The position numbers and the translations under genes were made by a program. From contig CALVAK010000001.1 of NCBI GenBank assembly GCA_944325525.1, positions 1 through 64,000 of the forward strand: a stretch of DNA of 64,000 nt, in the 5' to 3' direction. Shown piece by piece: positions 35,098 to 44,374 of this stretch. Below the pieces are notes generated by a model, which made no database searches, had not been told where the DNA came from, and saw only the letters and a list, made by a program, of their open reading frames with translations. Positions within the stretch are counted from its first letter, which is position 1. Every line of letters begins with the position of its first letter. Source of the stretch: Candidatus Gastranaerophilales bacterium. Lineage in GTDB: Bacteria; Cyanobacteriota; Vampirovibrionia; Gastranaerophilales; Gastranaerophilaceae.

Positions 35098-36486
35098 ATG
35101 GCAAAAGATAATAAGAAAATAACAGAAGAAATGATTAAAATCACAGGAGAGCAAAATGTATTATTTTCCGAAAATGAACTTATTGCATATTCAACTGATT
35201 CAACTAACATATATAATCCTGATGAAGTAGCAGATGTTATAGTTTTTCCGGAAAATAAAAATCAGGTAAGTAATATAATGAAATATGCATATGAAAATTG
35301 CATTCCTGTTGTGCCTAGAGCTGCCGGAACAAGTGTGTGCGGAGCATGTCTTCCTAAAAAAGGCGGAATCGTTATTGATTTTGCCAGAATGAACAAAATT
35401 ATTGAAATTAATAAAGATAATTTGTATTGCATAGTTGAGCCGGGAGTTATAGTAGAAAATCTTCAAAAAGAAGTTGAAAAATATGATTTATTTTATCCTC
35501 CGGATCCTTCAAATCTTAAAGTTTCAATGATAGGTGGGAGCATTGGTCTTTCTTCGGGCGGGCCTCATACGTTTAAATACGGTTCTACAAAAGACTATAT
35601 CATTGATTTAGAAGTAGTATTATCGGATGGAAGAATTATGAATACGGGTTCTTCTTGTGCAAAAGATGTTACAGGTTATAATATGACACAACTATTTGTT
35701 GGTTCTGAAGGTACTTTAGGTATTGTAACTAAAGCGATAATAAGACTAATTCCCAAACCTGAAGTTAAAAGAGTTATGTTTGCTTATTTCGATTCACTTG
35801 AGGACACTTCAATTACTGTTAACGATATTATTTCAAACTTAATAACACCTTCTGTTATAGATTTGCTTGATAAAAATACTTTAAATACAATTGAAAATTT
35901 TTATCCGTCAGGTATTTTAAAAGATAAAGAAGCTGCTTTATTAATTGAGATAGATGGTTTTAAGTCTGATATTGATAAACAGTATGAGAAAATTATTGAA
36001 ATATGTAAGAAAAATAATTCATCATATATCCAGACAGCTTCAACAAAAGAAGAAGAAGAAAGAATATGGATATCAAGACGCTCTTCTTTTGGTGCTACGG
36101 CAAAACTCGCTCCGAATGTTGTAACTGAAGATGTGGTTGTTCCAAGAGAAAATATTGTTACTCTTGTAAAAGGGATAAAAGAAATTTGCAGTAGATATAA
36201 TTTAAAAACATGTATTATGGGACATATAGGCGACGGTAATATTCATCCGAATATTGCTCTTGACTTAAGAAATCCTGTCGAATTTGATAATTTCCAAAAA
36301 GCTAAAACGGAACTTTTCGAACTGGCATTATCTTTGAACGGTAGATTATCAGGTGAGCACGGTATAGGCTGTGAAAAATCTTATTTTATTGATAAGGCTC
36401 TTGATTCTGTTAATTTAAGTTATATGAAACAAATAAAAAAACTTTTTGATCCCAAAAATATACTTAATCCTGATAAAATTTTTTAG
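35098..36486 (+). CDS. FAD-linked oxidase, GlcD/D-lactate dehydrogenase family
   Basis: The 462-residue protein has an N-terminal PCMH-type FAD domain (VVPRAAGTSVCGACLPKKGG, VEPGVIVENL, GGSIGLSSGGPHTFKYG) and a C-terminal FAD-oxidase domain with MGHIGDGNIHPNI and LSGEHGIGCEK. This pattern is shared by glycolate oxidase subunit GlcD and D-lactate dehydrogenases; the sequence alone does not decide between them. Neither glcE nor glcF is beside it. The CGGAG site before this ATG decides the start over an in-frame TTG ten codons upstream. Confidence 0.85.
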   Translation: MAKDNKKITEEMIKITGEQNVLFSENELIAYSTDSTNIYNPDEVADVIVFPENKNQVSNIMKYAYENCIPVVPRAAGTSVCGACLPKKGGIVIDFARMNKIIEINKDNLYCIVEPGVIVENLQKEVEKYDLFYPPDPSNLKVSMIGGSIGLSSGGPHTFKYGSTKDYIIDLEVVLSDGRIMNTGSSCAKDVTGYNMTQLFVGSEGTLGIVTKAIIRLIPKPEVKRVMFAYFDSLEDTSITVNDIISNLITPSVIDLLDKNTLNTIENFYPSGILKDKEAALLIEIDGFKSDIDKQYEKIIEICKKNNSSYIQTASTKEEEERIWISRRSSFGATAKLAPNVVTEDVVVPRENIVTLVKGIKEICSRYNLKTCIMGHIGDGNIHPNIALDLRNPVEFDNFQKAKTELFELALSLNGRLSGEHGIGCEKSYFIDKALDSVNLSYMKQIKKLFDPKNILNPDKIF

Positions 36487-36493
36487 GAGGAAT

Positions 36494-36808
36494 ATGAAAT
36501 ACTGTACAATAAATTGCACTGTTAAGAATATCGAAGATGCAAAAAGTCTGTCAAAACACCTTGTTAATATGAAATTAATAGCCTGCTCGAATATTATTCC
36601 TCAAATAACATCTGTGTACAACTGGCAAAATAAAGTTGAAGAGGAATCAGAAGTATTGTTGATTATGAAAACAAAAACTTCTCTGTATAAAAAAACAGAA
36701 GAAGAAATAAAAAAGCTGCATAAATATGAAAATCCCGAGATAATTTGTCTTCCTGTTATTGACGGAAGCAGATACTATCTTGATTGGATTGATGAACAAA
36801 CAATTTAA
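36494..36808 (+). CDS. cutA: CutA1 divalent-cation tolerance protein
   Basis: From this ATG the protein has 104 residues, the normal CutA1 length. It has the ferredoxin-like fold pattern: DAKSLSKHLVNMKLIACSNIIP, then VYNWQNKVEEESEVLLIMKT and HKYENPEIICLPV, ending with LDWI. CutA forms very stable trimers; a role in metal tolerance is reported but its mechanism is unclear. AGGAGG overlaps the stop of the glcD-like gene, so the two are translationally coupled. Confidence 0.92.
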   Translation: MKYCTINCTVKNIEDAKSLSKHLVNMKLIACSNIIPQITSVYNWQNKVEEESEVLLIMKTKTSLYKKTEEEIKKLHKYENPEIICLPVIDGSRYYLDWIDEQTI

Positions 36809-36832
36809 AAATAATATTGAAAAGGAGAATAA

Positions 36833-37720
36833 ATTATTTTCGGTATTAAAGATAATAAATCTGAATATAAAATCAAACTGTTTTATGACAGAACAAAGCC
36901 TCTCACAAAAAAAAATGTTATAGATTTTTTAAAGTCATTAAATATAGAAGTTAAAACAAATACTAAAGCCAGAGGCAATCAGGGACTTTATCAAAAAAAC
37001 AGAATTGATATCTCAAGAAAACTAAAAGATGATAAAGCAATTGAAGTTCTTATCCACGAATTTGCCCACCATATACACTATAAAATAGATCCTGATTTTA
37101 TTACAAAGGGTGGTTCTTTAGAAACTTTATTTAAGACAGGTGATATAAAAGAAATAAAATCTGAGTTGGTTGGTGTTACAAATATACTTGAAAAAACATC
37201 AAGAGAAAAAATTCTTCTTGATGCTAAAGAAGAAACATTAAAAACAATTAAAGGATTGCAAAGTGCAATAAAACGTGATTATCCTGATTTTTTACGTTCA
37301 AAAAAATTTATTGAATTTGAAAAATATATCAAAAATTCTGAAGCAAAATATCTTGTAAAATATGATGCAGTAAGGATAAAAACAGGTTTCTTCTTTAAAA
37401 AAGAGAGGATTCTAACAATAAAAAATATTGAAAATGATTTTCCCGAAATGCCAAAAGCATTTCAATACTATATAAGACTGTGTTCTATGAAAAGGAAACA
37501 GTCAAAACTTACCAGAAGAATTGGAAAGCTAAATAAATATTATGAAAAACCAACAGAGCTGTTTGCAAGATTTGTTCAGGCATATTTTATGCAGCCTGAA
37601 ATGGTATTATCTGTTGCACCTGTTTGTACAAGGCAGTTTAATTTGCTTTTGAAAAGCGGATATTATAAAGAATTAAAGGATTTTTTTGAAATATTTTGTC
37701 CGGATAAAAATTCACAATAA
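36833..37720 (+). CDS. Zinc metallopeptidase with probable ATT start
   Basis: An uninterrupted frame of 295 codons begins directly after an in-frame TAA, with ATT ATT in place of ATG. GGAG lies 5 bases (36833) or 8 bases (36836) upstream. No ATG, GTG or TTG occurs in the frame until the TTG at 37166, and starting there would remove the catalytic HEFAHH motif (residues 75-80). Glu242 in KPTELFARF is the likely third zinc ligand. The motif pair resembles zincin peptidases attached to phage or polymorphic proteins. No signal peptide is seen. It follows cutA by 24 bases. A start-codon mutation, making a poorly expressed gene, is the alternative. Confidence 0.65.
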   Translation: MIFGIKDNKSEYKIKLFYDRTKPLTKKNVIDFLKSLNIEVKTNTKARGNQGLYQKNRIDISRKLKDDKAIEVLIHEFAHHIHYKIDPDFITKGGSLETLFKTGDIKEIKSELVGVTNILEKTSREKILLDAKEETLKTIKGLQSAIKRDYPDFLRSKKFIEFEKYIKNSEAKYLVKYDAVRIKTGFFFKKERILTIKNIENDFPEMPKAFQYYIRLCSMKRKQSKLTRRIGKLNKYYEKPTELFARFVQAYFMQPEMVLSVAPVCTRQFNLLLKSGYYKELKDFFEIFCPDKNSQ

Positions 37721-37861
37721 GCGTGATTTGTGAGTATATTTTTTCTGTACGACATTAGATTAAATAACTTAAGGAATTGTAATAAGTTGAATTGATAATA
37801 AAAAAATATTAAAATCGAGCTATATTTTCCAAAATGATACTAAAGATAAAAGATTGAAAAC

Positions 37862-40255
37862 ATGAAAAAGGTAATTGCTTATGTTCATTCTCATTGGGAT
37901 AGGGAATGGTACAGAGAATTTGAAGAATTCAGATTAAGACTTATTGAAGTCTTTGATGAAGTATTGGATGCACTCGAAAATAATGAATTGCCGTGTTTTT
38001 ATTTCGATGGGCAGACAGCTGCGATTGAAGATTATCTTGAAATTTTTCCTGAAAAAGAAGAAAAAATTAAAAAACTAATTAAAGACAAAAAACTAAGAGT
38101 TGGTCCTTTTTATTGTTCGGCAGATAGTTTCTTGGTTTCTGGAGAAAGTTATTGCAGAAATTTAGAAATAGGAATAAAAAAAGCAAAAGAACTGGGCGAA
38201 ACCGAGTTTATAGGATATTTGTCCGATACGTTCGGACACAGCAGTAATGTTCCGTATGTACTAAAATCTTTTGATATTGATAAAGCTTGTTTATGGAGAG
38301 GTTTGGGCGATTTACCGGCTGATTTAAACTGGGACGGTATTGATGTAGTATACTTGATACAAGGCTACTATCAGGATTTTTTAAACAGTAGCTCTGATAT
38401 ATATCGTAAAGCTAAATTGTTAAAAAAGTATATTGATAAAATTGCCTTAAAAAGCACAGATAATATTCTTCTTCCAATAGGTGCCGATCATCTTGCCATA
38501 GCTAAAAATTTAAATTATCAAATTACAGAACTGAATAAGATATATAAAGATTATAAAATAAAAATTTCAACCCCTTTTGAATATTTTAAGTTGATAAATA
38601 AACGTAAAGCAGTTAAAGGAGAATTCCTTAATAATACTTTAAATTTTATATTGCCGGGGGTATATTCATCAAGGATATATATTAAACAGGCTAATATAAA
38701 ATCTCAATGGCTGTTACAGCGTATAACAGAACCTTTGCAGTCTATAGGAAGCTTCTTTTTTAATGTAAAAGATCGACAAAGGGAAACAGACTATGCGTAT
38801 AAGCTTTTAATTAAAAATCATGCACATGATAGTATTTACGGATGTTGTACCGATAAAGTGCAAAATGAGGTTATGACAAGATTTGATAAGGTAAATACCG
38901 TTTGTAAAGGAATAATTAAAAGAACACTAAGAGATTTAAATTCTGAAAAAAGTGGCAGTATAGCAGTTTTAAATCTTTCTGAAAATTCTTATAGCGGAAA
39001 AGTACATATAAAAACAAACAAACAACTCCCTGAAGAGTTAAATGCCGTTAAAATACGGAGCTGCAACGGATTTACAGATGAAAAACTATATAATATTAAT
39101 GAAATACCGGTTACGGAAGATTATACACAGATTAATGAATATTTGATTGATGTTAAAAATCTGCCTCCTTTTTCAATTGTGCAAATAACAAAAGATAATA
39201 TTTATGATGAATTAAATTTAAAAACATCAGCAAATTCAATTGAAAATTCTTATATTAAGCTTGAAATTAAAAGAAATAATATAATTGTTACAGATAAAAA
39301 AAGAAATGAGATATATAAAGATTTCATAACGATTATAGATTATGCAGATATTGGTGACAGTTATAATTTTGGAGCTTTAAAGGATGATAAACCTATTTAT
39401 GCCGAAATAATCGGTTTTAAACTGAAAGAAAAAAACAGAATAAGAGCTGTTTTATCTTTTGAATATAAACTTTCTATTCCTGCCGTTTCGACAATAAAAG
39501 GAAGAAGTAAGAAAAAATATTTACACAGAATAAAAATTGATGCGATATTGTATAATCAGTCAGAATATATTGAATTTAAGGTAAAATTTGTTAATAGAAG
39601 TAAAAATCATATACTAAAAATCGGGTTTAATTTAAAAGAAAAAATTACAAAAACAATAAATGAGGATTTATTTGGAACAGTAGTAAGAGAATTTAATCCT
39701 GATTTTGATATATATAAAAAGATACCGGCAAAAAAAGGAATAGAGATAAAACCTAATACTTCTCCAATGCAAAAGTTTATTGCTGCTCAGAATTTTTTAT
39801 TGATGAGCAAAGGAAACTGCGAATATGAAATTAATAGAAAAACATTAAATTTAACTTTATTGAGAGCTGTCGGCATTATTTCGAACCCATATAATACAAC
39901 AAGAGGGACTCCGGCAGGTCCCCCGCTTGAAGCTGAAGGACTCCAATGTACTGGAGAAAATTATGCAGAATTTGCATTTGCTTTTGAAAATAAAAAACCT
40001 TCTTTTTATAAATTAACGGATGAATTTTATGGAAGTCAGATTTCTTTAACTTCATCAATCAATAAAATACAATTTATAGAAAAGAGTAATGAATTAATAC
40101 AGATAAGAGCAATAAAAAAAGAAGGAAAAAATCTGGTTTTAAGACTGTTTAACAATTCAGATAAACGACAGCAGACAGAAATTACGGTATTAAAATATAA
40201 AAATAAAATTTGTTTGAAACCGTACGAAATAAAAAATATAGTAATAATGCCGTAA
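37862..40255 (+). CDS. GH38 alpha-mannosidase
   Basis: The 797-residue protein starts with the GH38 metal motif VHSHWDREWYREFEE. The nucleophile aspartate is in GYLSDTFGHSSNVP, and the zinc histidine pair is in LIKNHAHDSIYGC. The C-terminal beta-domain of GH38 follows from about residue 370. It would hydrolyse alpha-mannosides in the cytoplasm, since no signal peptide is present. Related bacterial enzymes act on 2-O-mannosylglycerate (MngB) or N-glycan fragments; the substrate here is open. The ribosome site is weak. No sugar transporter is adjacent. Confidence 0.9.
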   Translation: MKKVIAYVHSHWDREWYREFEEFRLRLIEVFDEVLDALENNELPCFYFDGQTAAIEDYLEIFPEKEEKIKKLIKDKKLRVGPFYCSADSFLVSGESYCRNLEIGIKKAKELGETEFIGYLSDTFGHSSNVPYVLKSFDIDKACLWRGLGDLPADLNWDGIDVVYLIQGYYQDFLNSSSDIYRKAKLLKKYIDKIALKSTDNILLPIGADHLAIAKNLNYQITELNKIYKDYKIKISTPFEYFKLINKRKAVKGEFLNNTLNFILPGVYSSRIYIKQANIKSQWLLQRITEPLQSIGSFFFNVKDRQRETDYAYKLLIKNHAHDSIYGCCTDKVQNEVMTRFDKVNTVCKGIIKRTLRDLNSEKSGSIAVLNLSENSYSGKVHIKTNKQLPEELNAVKIRSCNGFTDEKLYNINEIPVTEDYTQINEYLIDVKNLPPFSIVQITKDNIYDELNLKTSANSIENSYIKLEIKRNNIIVTDKKRNEIYKDFITIIDYADIGDSYNFGALKDDKPIYAEIIGFKLKEKNRIRAVLSFEYKLSIPAVSTIKGRSKKKYLHRIKIDAILYNQSEYIEFKVKFVNRSKNHILKIGFNLKEKITKTINEDLFGTVVREFNPDFDIYKKIPAKKGIEIKPNTSPMQKFIAAQNFLLMSKGNCEYEINRKTLNLTLLRAVGIISNPYNTTRGTPAGPPLEAEGLQCTGENYAEFAFAFENKKPSFYKLTDEFYGSQISLTSSINKIQFIEKSNELIQIRAIKKEGKNLVLRLFNNSDKRQQTEITVLKYKNKICLKPYEIKNIVIMP

Positions 40256-40750
40256 TTAAATACCTAAAACAGCTCTCTTATTTTGTGATAGCATATCCAT
40301 TGCACTTAAGATTGATGATTCACCGGAATATAAGTTTTTAAACTGCCTTTCTAATATATCTAATTCGGATTGGAATACATTCAAGTTAGAATTGTATGAA
40401 TTTTCTTCAAATTCTTCCAATCTTTGCGAAATTTTATCTAGTATGTCTTCGATATTCTCATTTTTACTAACATTTATACCGACTTTTCTACCAAGATTTT
40501 TAATATCATTGTACAAATTTTCTGCTTCTGAATTTTTTGTTTTGTCTTCAGAAGAGTTTTCATTTTCTTTATCTTCTTCTTTTTCGGCTTCTTCAATAAG
40601 TTTTTTAGCTTCAGTTTCTGATGAAACTTCATTTATATCAATGCCCAGAGAAAGCAGTTTCCCTATTGTTTCTTCGGATAGAGCACTACTATTGGGTACA
40701 GCACTGTTTGTTCCTGCAAGAATACTTGAAATCGCATTAATTGATGGCAT
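40256..40750 (-). CDS. Hypothetical acidic protein
   Basis: The 164-residue protein is not recognised. It has a Ser/Ala/Asn-rich N-terminus, an acidic low-complexity stretch (EEAEKEEDKENENSSEDKTK) and a helical C-terminal half with heptad-like spacing. No signal or membrane segment is seen. A GAGGAT site precedes the ATG. Its 3' end abuts the mannosidase gene, and it is divergent from the RelA/SpoT-domain protein gene. Probably lineage-specific. Confidence 0.55.
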   Translation of the reverse strand: MPSINAISSILAGTNSAVPNSSALSEETIGKLLSLGIDINEVSSETEAKKLIEEAEKEEDKENENSSEDKTKNSEAENLYNDIKNLGRKVGINVSKNENIEDILDKISQRLEEFEENSYNSNLNVFQSELDILERQFKNLYSGESSILSAMDMLSQNKRAVLGI

Positions 40751-40982
40751 AATTATATCCTCTTTGTATTTTTAATTTTTAATTATTTTTTTTGTAAAAT
40801 CATATTTTAATTTTCTATCGGTATATTAAAAAAAAACTTTAATTATTTTTACAAAAGTTAATATTTTATGAATAAAGCAGGTGATTAGTAATGAAAATTA
40901 ACAAAAGACTGTAAAAAGTCAATAATAGCGAATATATATTTTTTATATATATGGAGATTATTGAGGATAAATTAAAGATATT

Positions 40983-43178
40983 ATGTCAGGTGACTATATA
41001 ACAAGACTTGATATATATAGAGGAAACGGTTTTAATAATTTGAATACCGTACGCACAGGCTATGGTAATAAAAATTATACAGACGAAGTTGTATTGAATT
41101 TTAATAAAAGAAAAACAGAATCAGTACAAAATGATGTTAAAAATTTAAGAGAAGAGTTTAATAACGTAAAAGAAGAACAGGGTGTATTAGGGAAATTATG
41201 GAATGGAATTAAAAATATAACAGGAATCGGACTTGGTTCAAAAAAAGTTGAGGCTGCAATTAAAGATTATGAAAACGGAAAAATAAGCTATGAAGAGGCA
41301 CTTGGAAAAATTGATAGTTATAAACAAAAGCAAAAAGACGGCGTAAATATAGTTACGAACGTAATTGCTGGTGCAGCGACAGTATGTATTACAGTTGGAA
41401 CAGGTGGATTTGGTCTTGGTGCAGGTCTTGCTGCCGGTGCTGCAATAGGCGGGGTAACAAAAGCAGGACTAAAGACGGCTGATAGGGCTACTAATGAAGT
41501 AGAAGGAGATGCTGTTGATGCAAAACAAATCGCAAAGGATGTAATAACCGGAGCTGTTGATGGAGCTGTAAATATTGCAACTATGGGTATGGCAGGAAAA
41601 GCTGCTTCAACTGTCGGGAAATCAATTTTAAATGGTGCTGTTAGCGGAGCAAAAGCAGGTGCTATCTCGGGTGCTGCTGCCGGTGCTACAGAATATAGTG
41701 TTGATAGTGTATTTGATAATGGTAAAAAATTTACAATTAAGGGACTGTTTTCTTCAACAGCATCAAATGCTGTTGCAGGAGGACTTATGGGTGGAGTTCT
41801 CGGCGGCATAACCGGTGGTATTGAATATAAAAATACACCAAAGCCTTCAGTAAAAGCAATTGATAGTGTTGAAGAAGCTTCAGATAATGTCAGATTAATA
41901 ATAAAGCGTAATGAAAAAATCGGAATACCGGTAGATAATCAAGCACAGGCTGTATCTTATATTGATAATTATAATATAAATAATAAAAGCAAAGCTATAA
42001 CAGATAGTGTTATCCGTTCAAACAAAGAAGAAGTTTTTACTGATTTATCGAAAAAATCTGAAACTTTAGCGGAAATATTTGACTCTCAGATAGAAACGGC
42101 CGCAAAGCAAATTGATAATGCTTTTGCGGATAATACTGATATAAAACTTATAACGGCAAGACCAAAAGAACAAAAGTCTATTTTTTCAAAATTGGCAAAA
42201 AAAGATTTAGATGATAATTTAAAAGCTTATGATATTGATACTTGTTATGACACAATAGAAGATGCCCTTGGAACAAGAATACAAATCAAAGGATTGACTC
42301 AAGATAGTGCTAAAGATACAGTTAATCAAATGTTAAGTGATACAAACTTATCTTATGATGATTTTGTAAAATATTTGAGAAATGAAACTGATTTTGATCT
42401 AAGTACAAGAAAAATATTAGAAGAAAGAAAGTTTGATATATTAGAAACATTGAAAGCAAAGCAGACACAAAGTACTGTTAATCAGATAGTAGAAGGGATA
42501 AAAACAGGAAAGCTCACAATAACTGAAATAAATAATTATGGTGATGAATTAACATCATATTTTACTGCTTCACAAATTGCCCAGATTGCAGATGCATACG
42601 ATTATGCTGTATTTCATGGATTTATCAAAAGTGATAAAGCATTTGAAATTACAACATTACACGACGAAATATTTAAAAATTCGAATTCAAGATTTGATAT
42701 TGATAGTGAAAAGACCATTTTTGAAATAACTTCAAAATATAATACAAATGCAAAATATACCGTAATACAGAGTAAAAAAGCAGTAAAACCATCCGGATAC
42801 AGTTCATCACAGATGAATACAAAACACAAATTTGACGGTGGTAAAATCGGTAACGGAGAACTCCAGATAAGGGGTAGTCAGGTTAATGATTTTGCGGATG
42901 TTGAACATATTCCTTATGACATAAGAAAAGGAAAGATAACAAAAGATGATACCAAATACTCCGGAATTTATAATATTATAAAAAGAATGAGTAAAAAGAA
43001 TTATAACGGATATAATCAATATCTTTCTGATGTTTATAAAACTCTCAGAATGAAAGAACTTGGATTGTTGGATGAAAGTACGCTTTTGCCTTCATTATCT
43101 GATTATATAATTGATTTACCTAAGTCGACTTTAGACTTAATAGATGCAAACGGGCTTTCAATTTTTGTACACAAATAA
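40983..43178 (+). CDS. Predicted effector/toxin with RelA/SpoT-like nucleotidyltransferase domain
   Basis: The 731-residue protein has three parts. Residues 1-120 are polar and helical with no signal peptide. Residues 121-280 are strongly Gly/Ala-rich (GGFGLGAGLAAGAAIGG and similar), like the hydrophobic pretoxin regions of polymorphic toxins. Residues 355-655 show a RelA/SpoT synthetase pattern: ARPKEQKSIFSKL (392-404), DTIEDALGTRI (423-433), PSGYSSSQ (603-610) and GELQIRG (625-631). Matching catalytic residues Arg393, Asp427, Tyr606 and Glu626 are present. About 150 residues separate the second and third motifs, far more than in housekeeping enzymes. No HD hydrolase or TGS/ACT domain is seen. 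It could make (p)ppGpp or (p)ppApp, or pyrophosphorylate another target. Delivery is unknown. Confidence 0.65.
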   Translation: MSGDYITRLDIYRGNGFNNLNTVRTGYGNKNYTDEVVLNFNKRKTESVQNDVKNLREEFNNVKEEQGVLGKLWNGIKNITGIGLGSKKVEAAIKDYENGKISYEEALGKIDSYKQKQKDGVNIVTNVIAGAATVCITVGTGGFGLGAGLAAGAAIGGVTKAGLKTADRATNEVEGDAVDAKQIAKDVITGAVDGAVNIATMGMAGKAASTVGKSILNGAVSGAKAGAISGAAAGATEYSVDSVFDNGKKFTIKGLFSSTASNAVAGGLMGGVLGGITGGIEYKNTPKPSVKAIDSVEEASDNVRLIIKRNEKIGIPVDNQAQAVSYIDNYNINNKSKAITDSVIRSNKEEVFTDLSKKSETLAEIFDSQIETAAKQIDNAFADNTDIKLITARPKEQKSIFSKLAKKDLDDNLKAYDIDTCYDTIEDALGTRIQIKGLTQDSAKDTVNQMLSDTNLSYDDFVKYLRNETDFDLSTRKILEERKFDILETLKAKQTQSTVNQIVEGIKTGKLTITEINNYGDELTSYFTASQIAQIADAYDYAVFHGFIKSDKAFEITTLHDEIFKNSNSRFDIDSEKTIFEITSKYNTNAKYTVIQSKKAVKPSGYSSSQMNTKHKFDGGKIGNGELQIRGSQVNDFADVEHIPYDIRKGKITKDDTKYSGIYNIIKRMSKKNYNGYNQYLSDVYKTLRMKELGLLDESTLLPSLSDYIIDLPKSTLDLIDANGLSIFVHK

Positions 43179-43180
43179 GT

Positions 43181-43200
43181 ACTTTTATACCACGAAAAGT
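43181..43200 (+). terminator. Weak hairpin after the RelA/SpoT-domain gene
   Basis: ACTTTT and AAAAGT form a 6-bp stem just after the stop codon and are followed by the T-rich CTCATTTGTTTTTATTTC. The stem is AT-rich and its strength is doubtful. Confidence 0.25.
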
Positions 43201-43263
43201 CTCATTTGTTTTTATTTCTTATTGTAAAATTTGTTTTGCATAATTTTGGCAATTAAAAAAATG

Positions 43264-43293
43264 TTGTGTTTTATATAAATAAAATATTATAAT
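43264..43293 (+). promoter_or_regulatory. Candidate promoter of the 43308 gene
   Basis: TTGTGT and a perfect TATAAT are separated by 18 bases. The expected start is near 43300, only 8 bases before the ATG, so the mRNA would be nearly leaderless. This suggests that the gene can be expressed apart from the upstream effector-like gene. Confidence 0.4.
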
Positions 43294-43307
43294 ATAGGTA
43301 ATTGATA

Positions 43308-43748
43308 ATGAATATAATAAATAATTTTCAAAAGAGCAGAATCTTGTTCGGAAAAAGTGTTGAAGGAAGACCAGTAATGCATAGAACTAAAGATGAAAAA
43401 ATAGAATATGCAACGGGAAAAATATTTGAAATATTAGCCCAAAGAGCTGAAAGAGAAGTTCCGGAAAATGGAAAATTTTCACAAATTTCTTCATCATTTT
43501 ATATTCCGGAATCTCAAAATGAAGCAATGCTTATAGCTGAATTTGATCCTGTGGAACCCAGAAATTTAAGAAGATTATCTACCGGTGTTCGCAGACAATC
43601 TGGTGACAGGCTTACTAAAAGTTATATTTTTAAGGGTACCAAAAAAGAATTAATAGATTTTTTGCGTGAAAAGAATAATCAGGAAAGGTTCATAAAAATT
43701 ATGCACCAGCTTTCTGCAAGTGTAGATAGACACTACTCGGAACTTTAA
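43308..43748 (+). CDS. Hypothetical protein downstream of the RelA/SpoT-domain gene
   Basis: The 146-residue soluble protein starts MNIINNFQKSRILFGKSVEG. Its basic middle (RNLRRLSTGVRRQSGDR) is followed by a helical C-terminus. No domain is recognised. Its position 129 bases after the putative effector and its own promoter would suit an immunity protein or chaperone, but the N-terminus also resembles the unrelated orphan proteins of this lineage. An in-frame TTG two codons upstream is less likely than this ATG. It overlaps the convergent gene by 4 bases. Confidence 0.5.
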   Translation: MNIINNFQKSRILFGKSVEGRPVMHRTKDEKIEYATGKIFEILAQRAEREVPENGKFSQISSSFYIPESQNEAMLIAEFDPVEPRNLRRLSTGVRRQSGDRLTKSYIFKGTKKELIDFLREKNNQERFIKIMHQLSASVDRHYSEL

Positions 43749-44374
43749 TTTGATTTATCAAGCAGATTGTTTATTTCATCATAAACACTTTGGAATTCAC
43801 GTGAAGAAGTTATTTTAGAACATCTTCTCTGTTTATTGCCTTTTGCGTAGGCTTCAAAAACATCTTTAATTTCAAGCATTGGAATAATTATATTTTTCTG
43901 GATATTTTTTATAATAACTAAACCCAGACACCAGATTATCAATGTCATAAAAACAATTACCCACGAGCCTGCGGAGCTTAATTTTTCAGCTTTCAAACCG
44001 GCATTTTTCATCGCTATTCTGTTTATTTTAGATAATTCAATAATACCTTTTACTGTTTCTTCTTCATTCAAACTATTACCGTCGAAAGCTTTTAAGTAAT
44101 TTAATTCTATTCTATTAATGGCATCTTTTTCTCCTGTTTCTGTTATGTTTCCTTTTGCCAGAACAAGAGCGTTTTTGAAAGCAGATTGATTCTTCTCAAT
44201 TGCAATAGCAGAGAGTAATCTTTCTGCAATGTATAAGGATTGTGTATTGTGTCTGTTTATTTGATCAATTGAAGGAGCAAGCCTTGAAAATCCTCTTATA
44301 CCTGCAAGTCCCAGAATGGTAGATAGAACAAGAAGAAATATAAATGAAAAATATATTGATTTTGAAAATTTCAT
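43745..44374 (-). CDS. Receptor-like membrane protein without output domain
   Basis: The 209-residue protein has membrane segments at about 8-28 and 133-155, with a helical extracytoplasmic region between them (RLAPSIDQINRHNTQSLYIAERLLSA). This resembles the four-helix-bundle sensor of methyl-accepting proteins. A HAMP-like stretch follows (PMLEIKDVFEAYAKGN), and the protein ends without kinase, cyclase or MCP signalling domain. Its ATG overlaps the stop of the potassium-channel regulator gene (TAATG), so it is coupled to the Trk/Ktr system. Confidence 0.55.
   Translation of the reverse strand: MKFSKSIYFSFIFLLVLSTILGLAGIRGFSRLAPSIDQINRHNTQSLYIAERLLSAIAIEKNQSAFKNALVLAKGNITETGEKDAINRIELNYLKAFDGNSLNEEETVKGIIELSKINRIAMKNAGLKAEKLSSAGSWVIVFMTLIIWCLGLVIIKNIQKNIIIPMLEIKDVFEAYAKGNKQRRCSKITSSREFQSVYDEINNLLDKSN

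Noticed and set aside
37166-37720. Metallopeptidase gene starting at TTG 37166
   Set aside because: This start lacks a ribosome site and would remove the HEFAHH active site encoded in the same open frame upstream.
40880-40914. Seven-codon leader-like frame (MKINKRL) before the RelA/SpoT-domain gene
   Set aside because: Too short to support; no attenuator structure follows it and its ribosome site GGTGAT is ordinary.
41318-41809. 163-residue Pro/Ala-rich minus-strand frame within the RelA/SpoT-domain gene
   Set aside because: It is the antisense of the Gly/Ala-rich region; the low-complexity composition explains the lack of stops.
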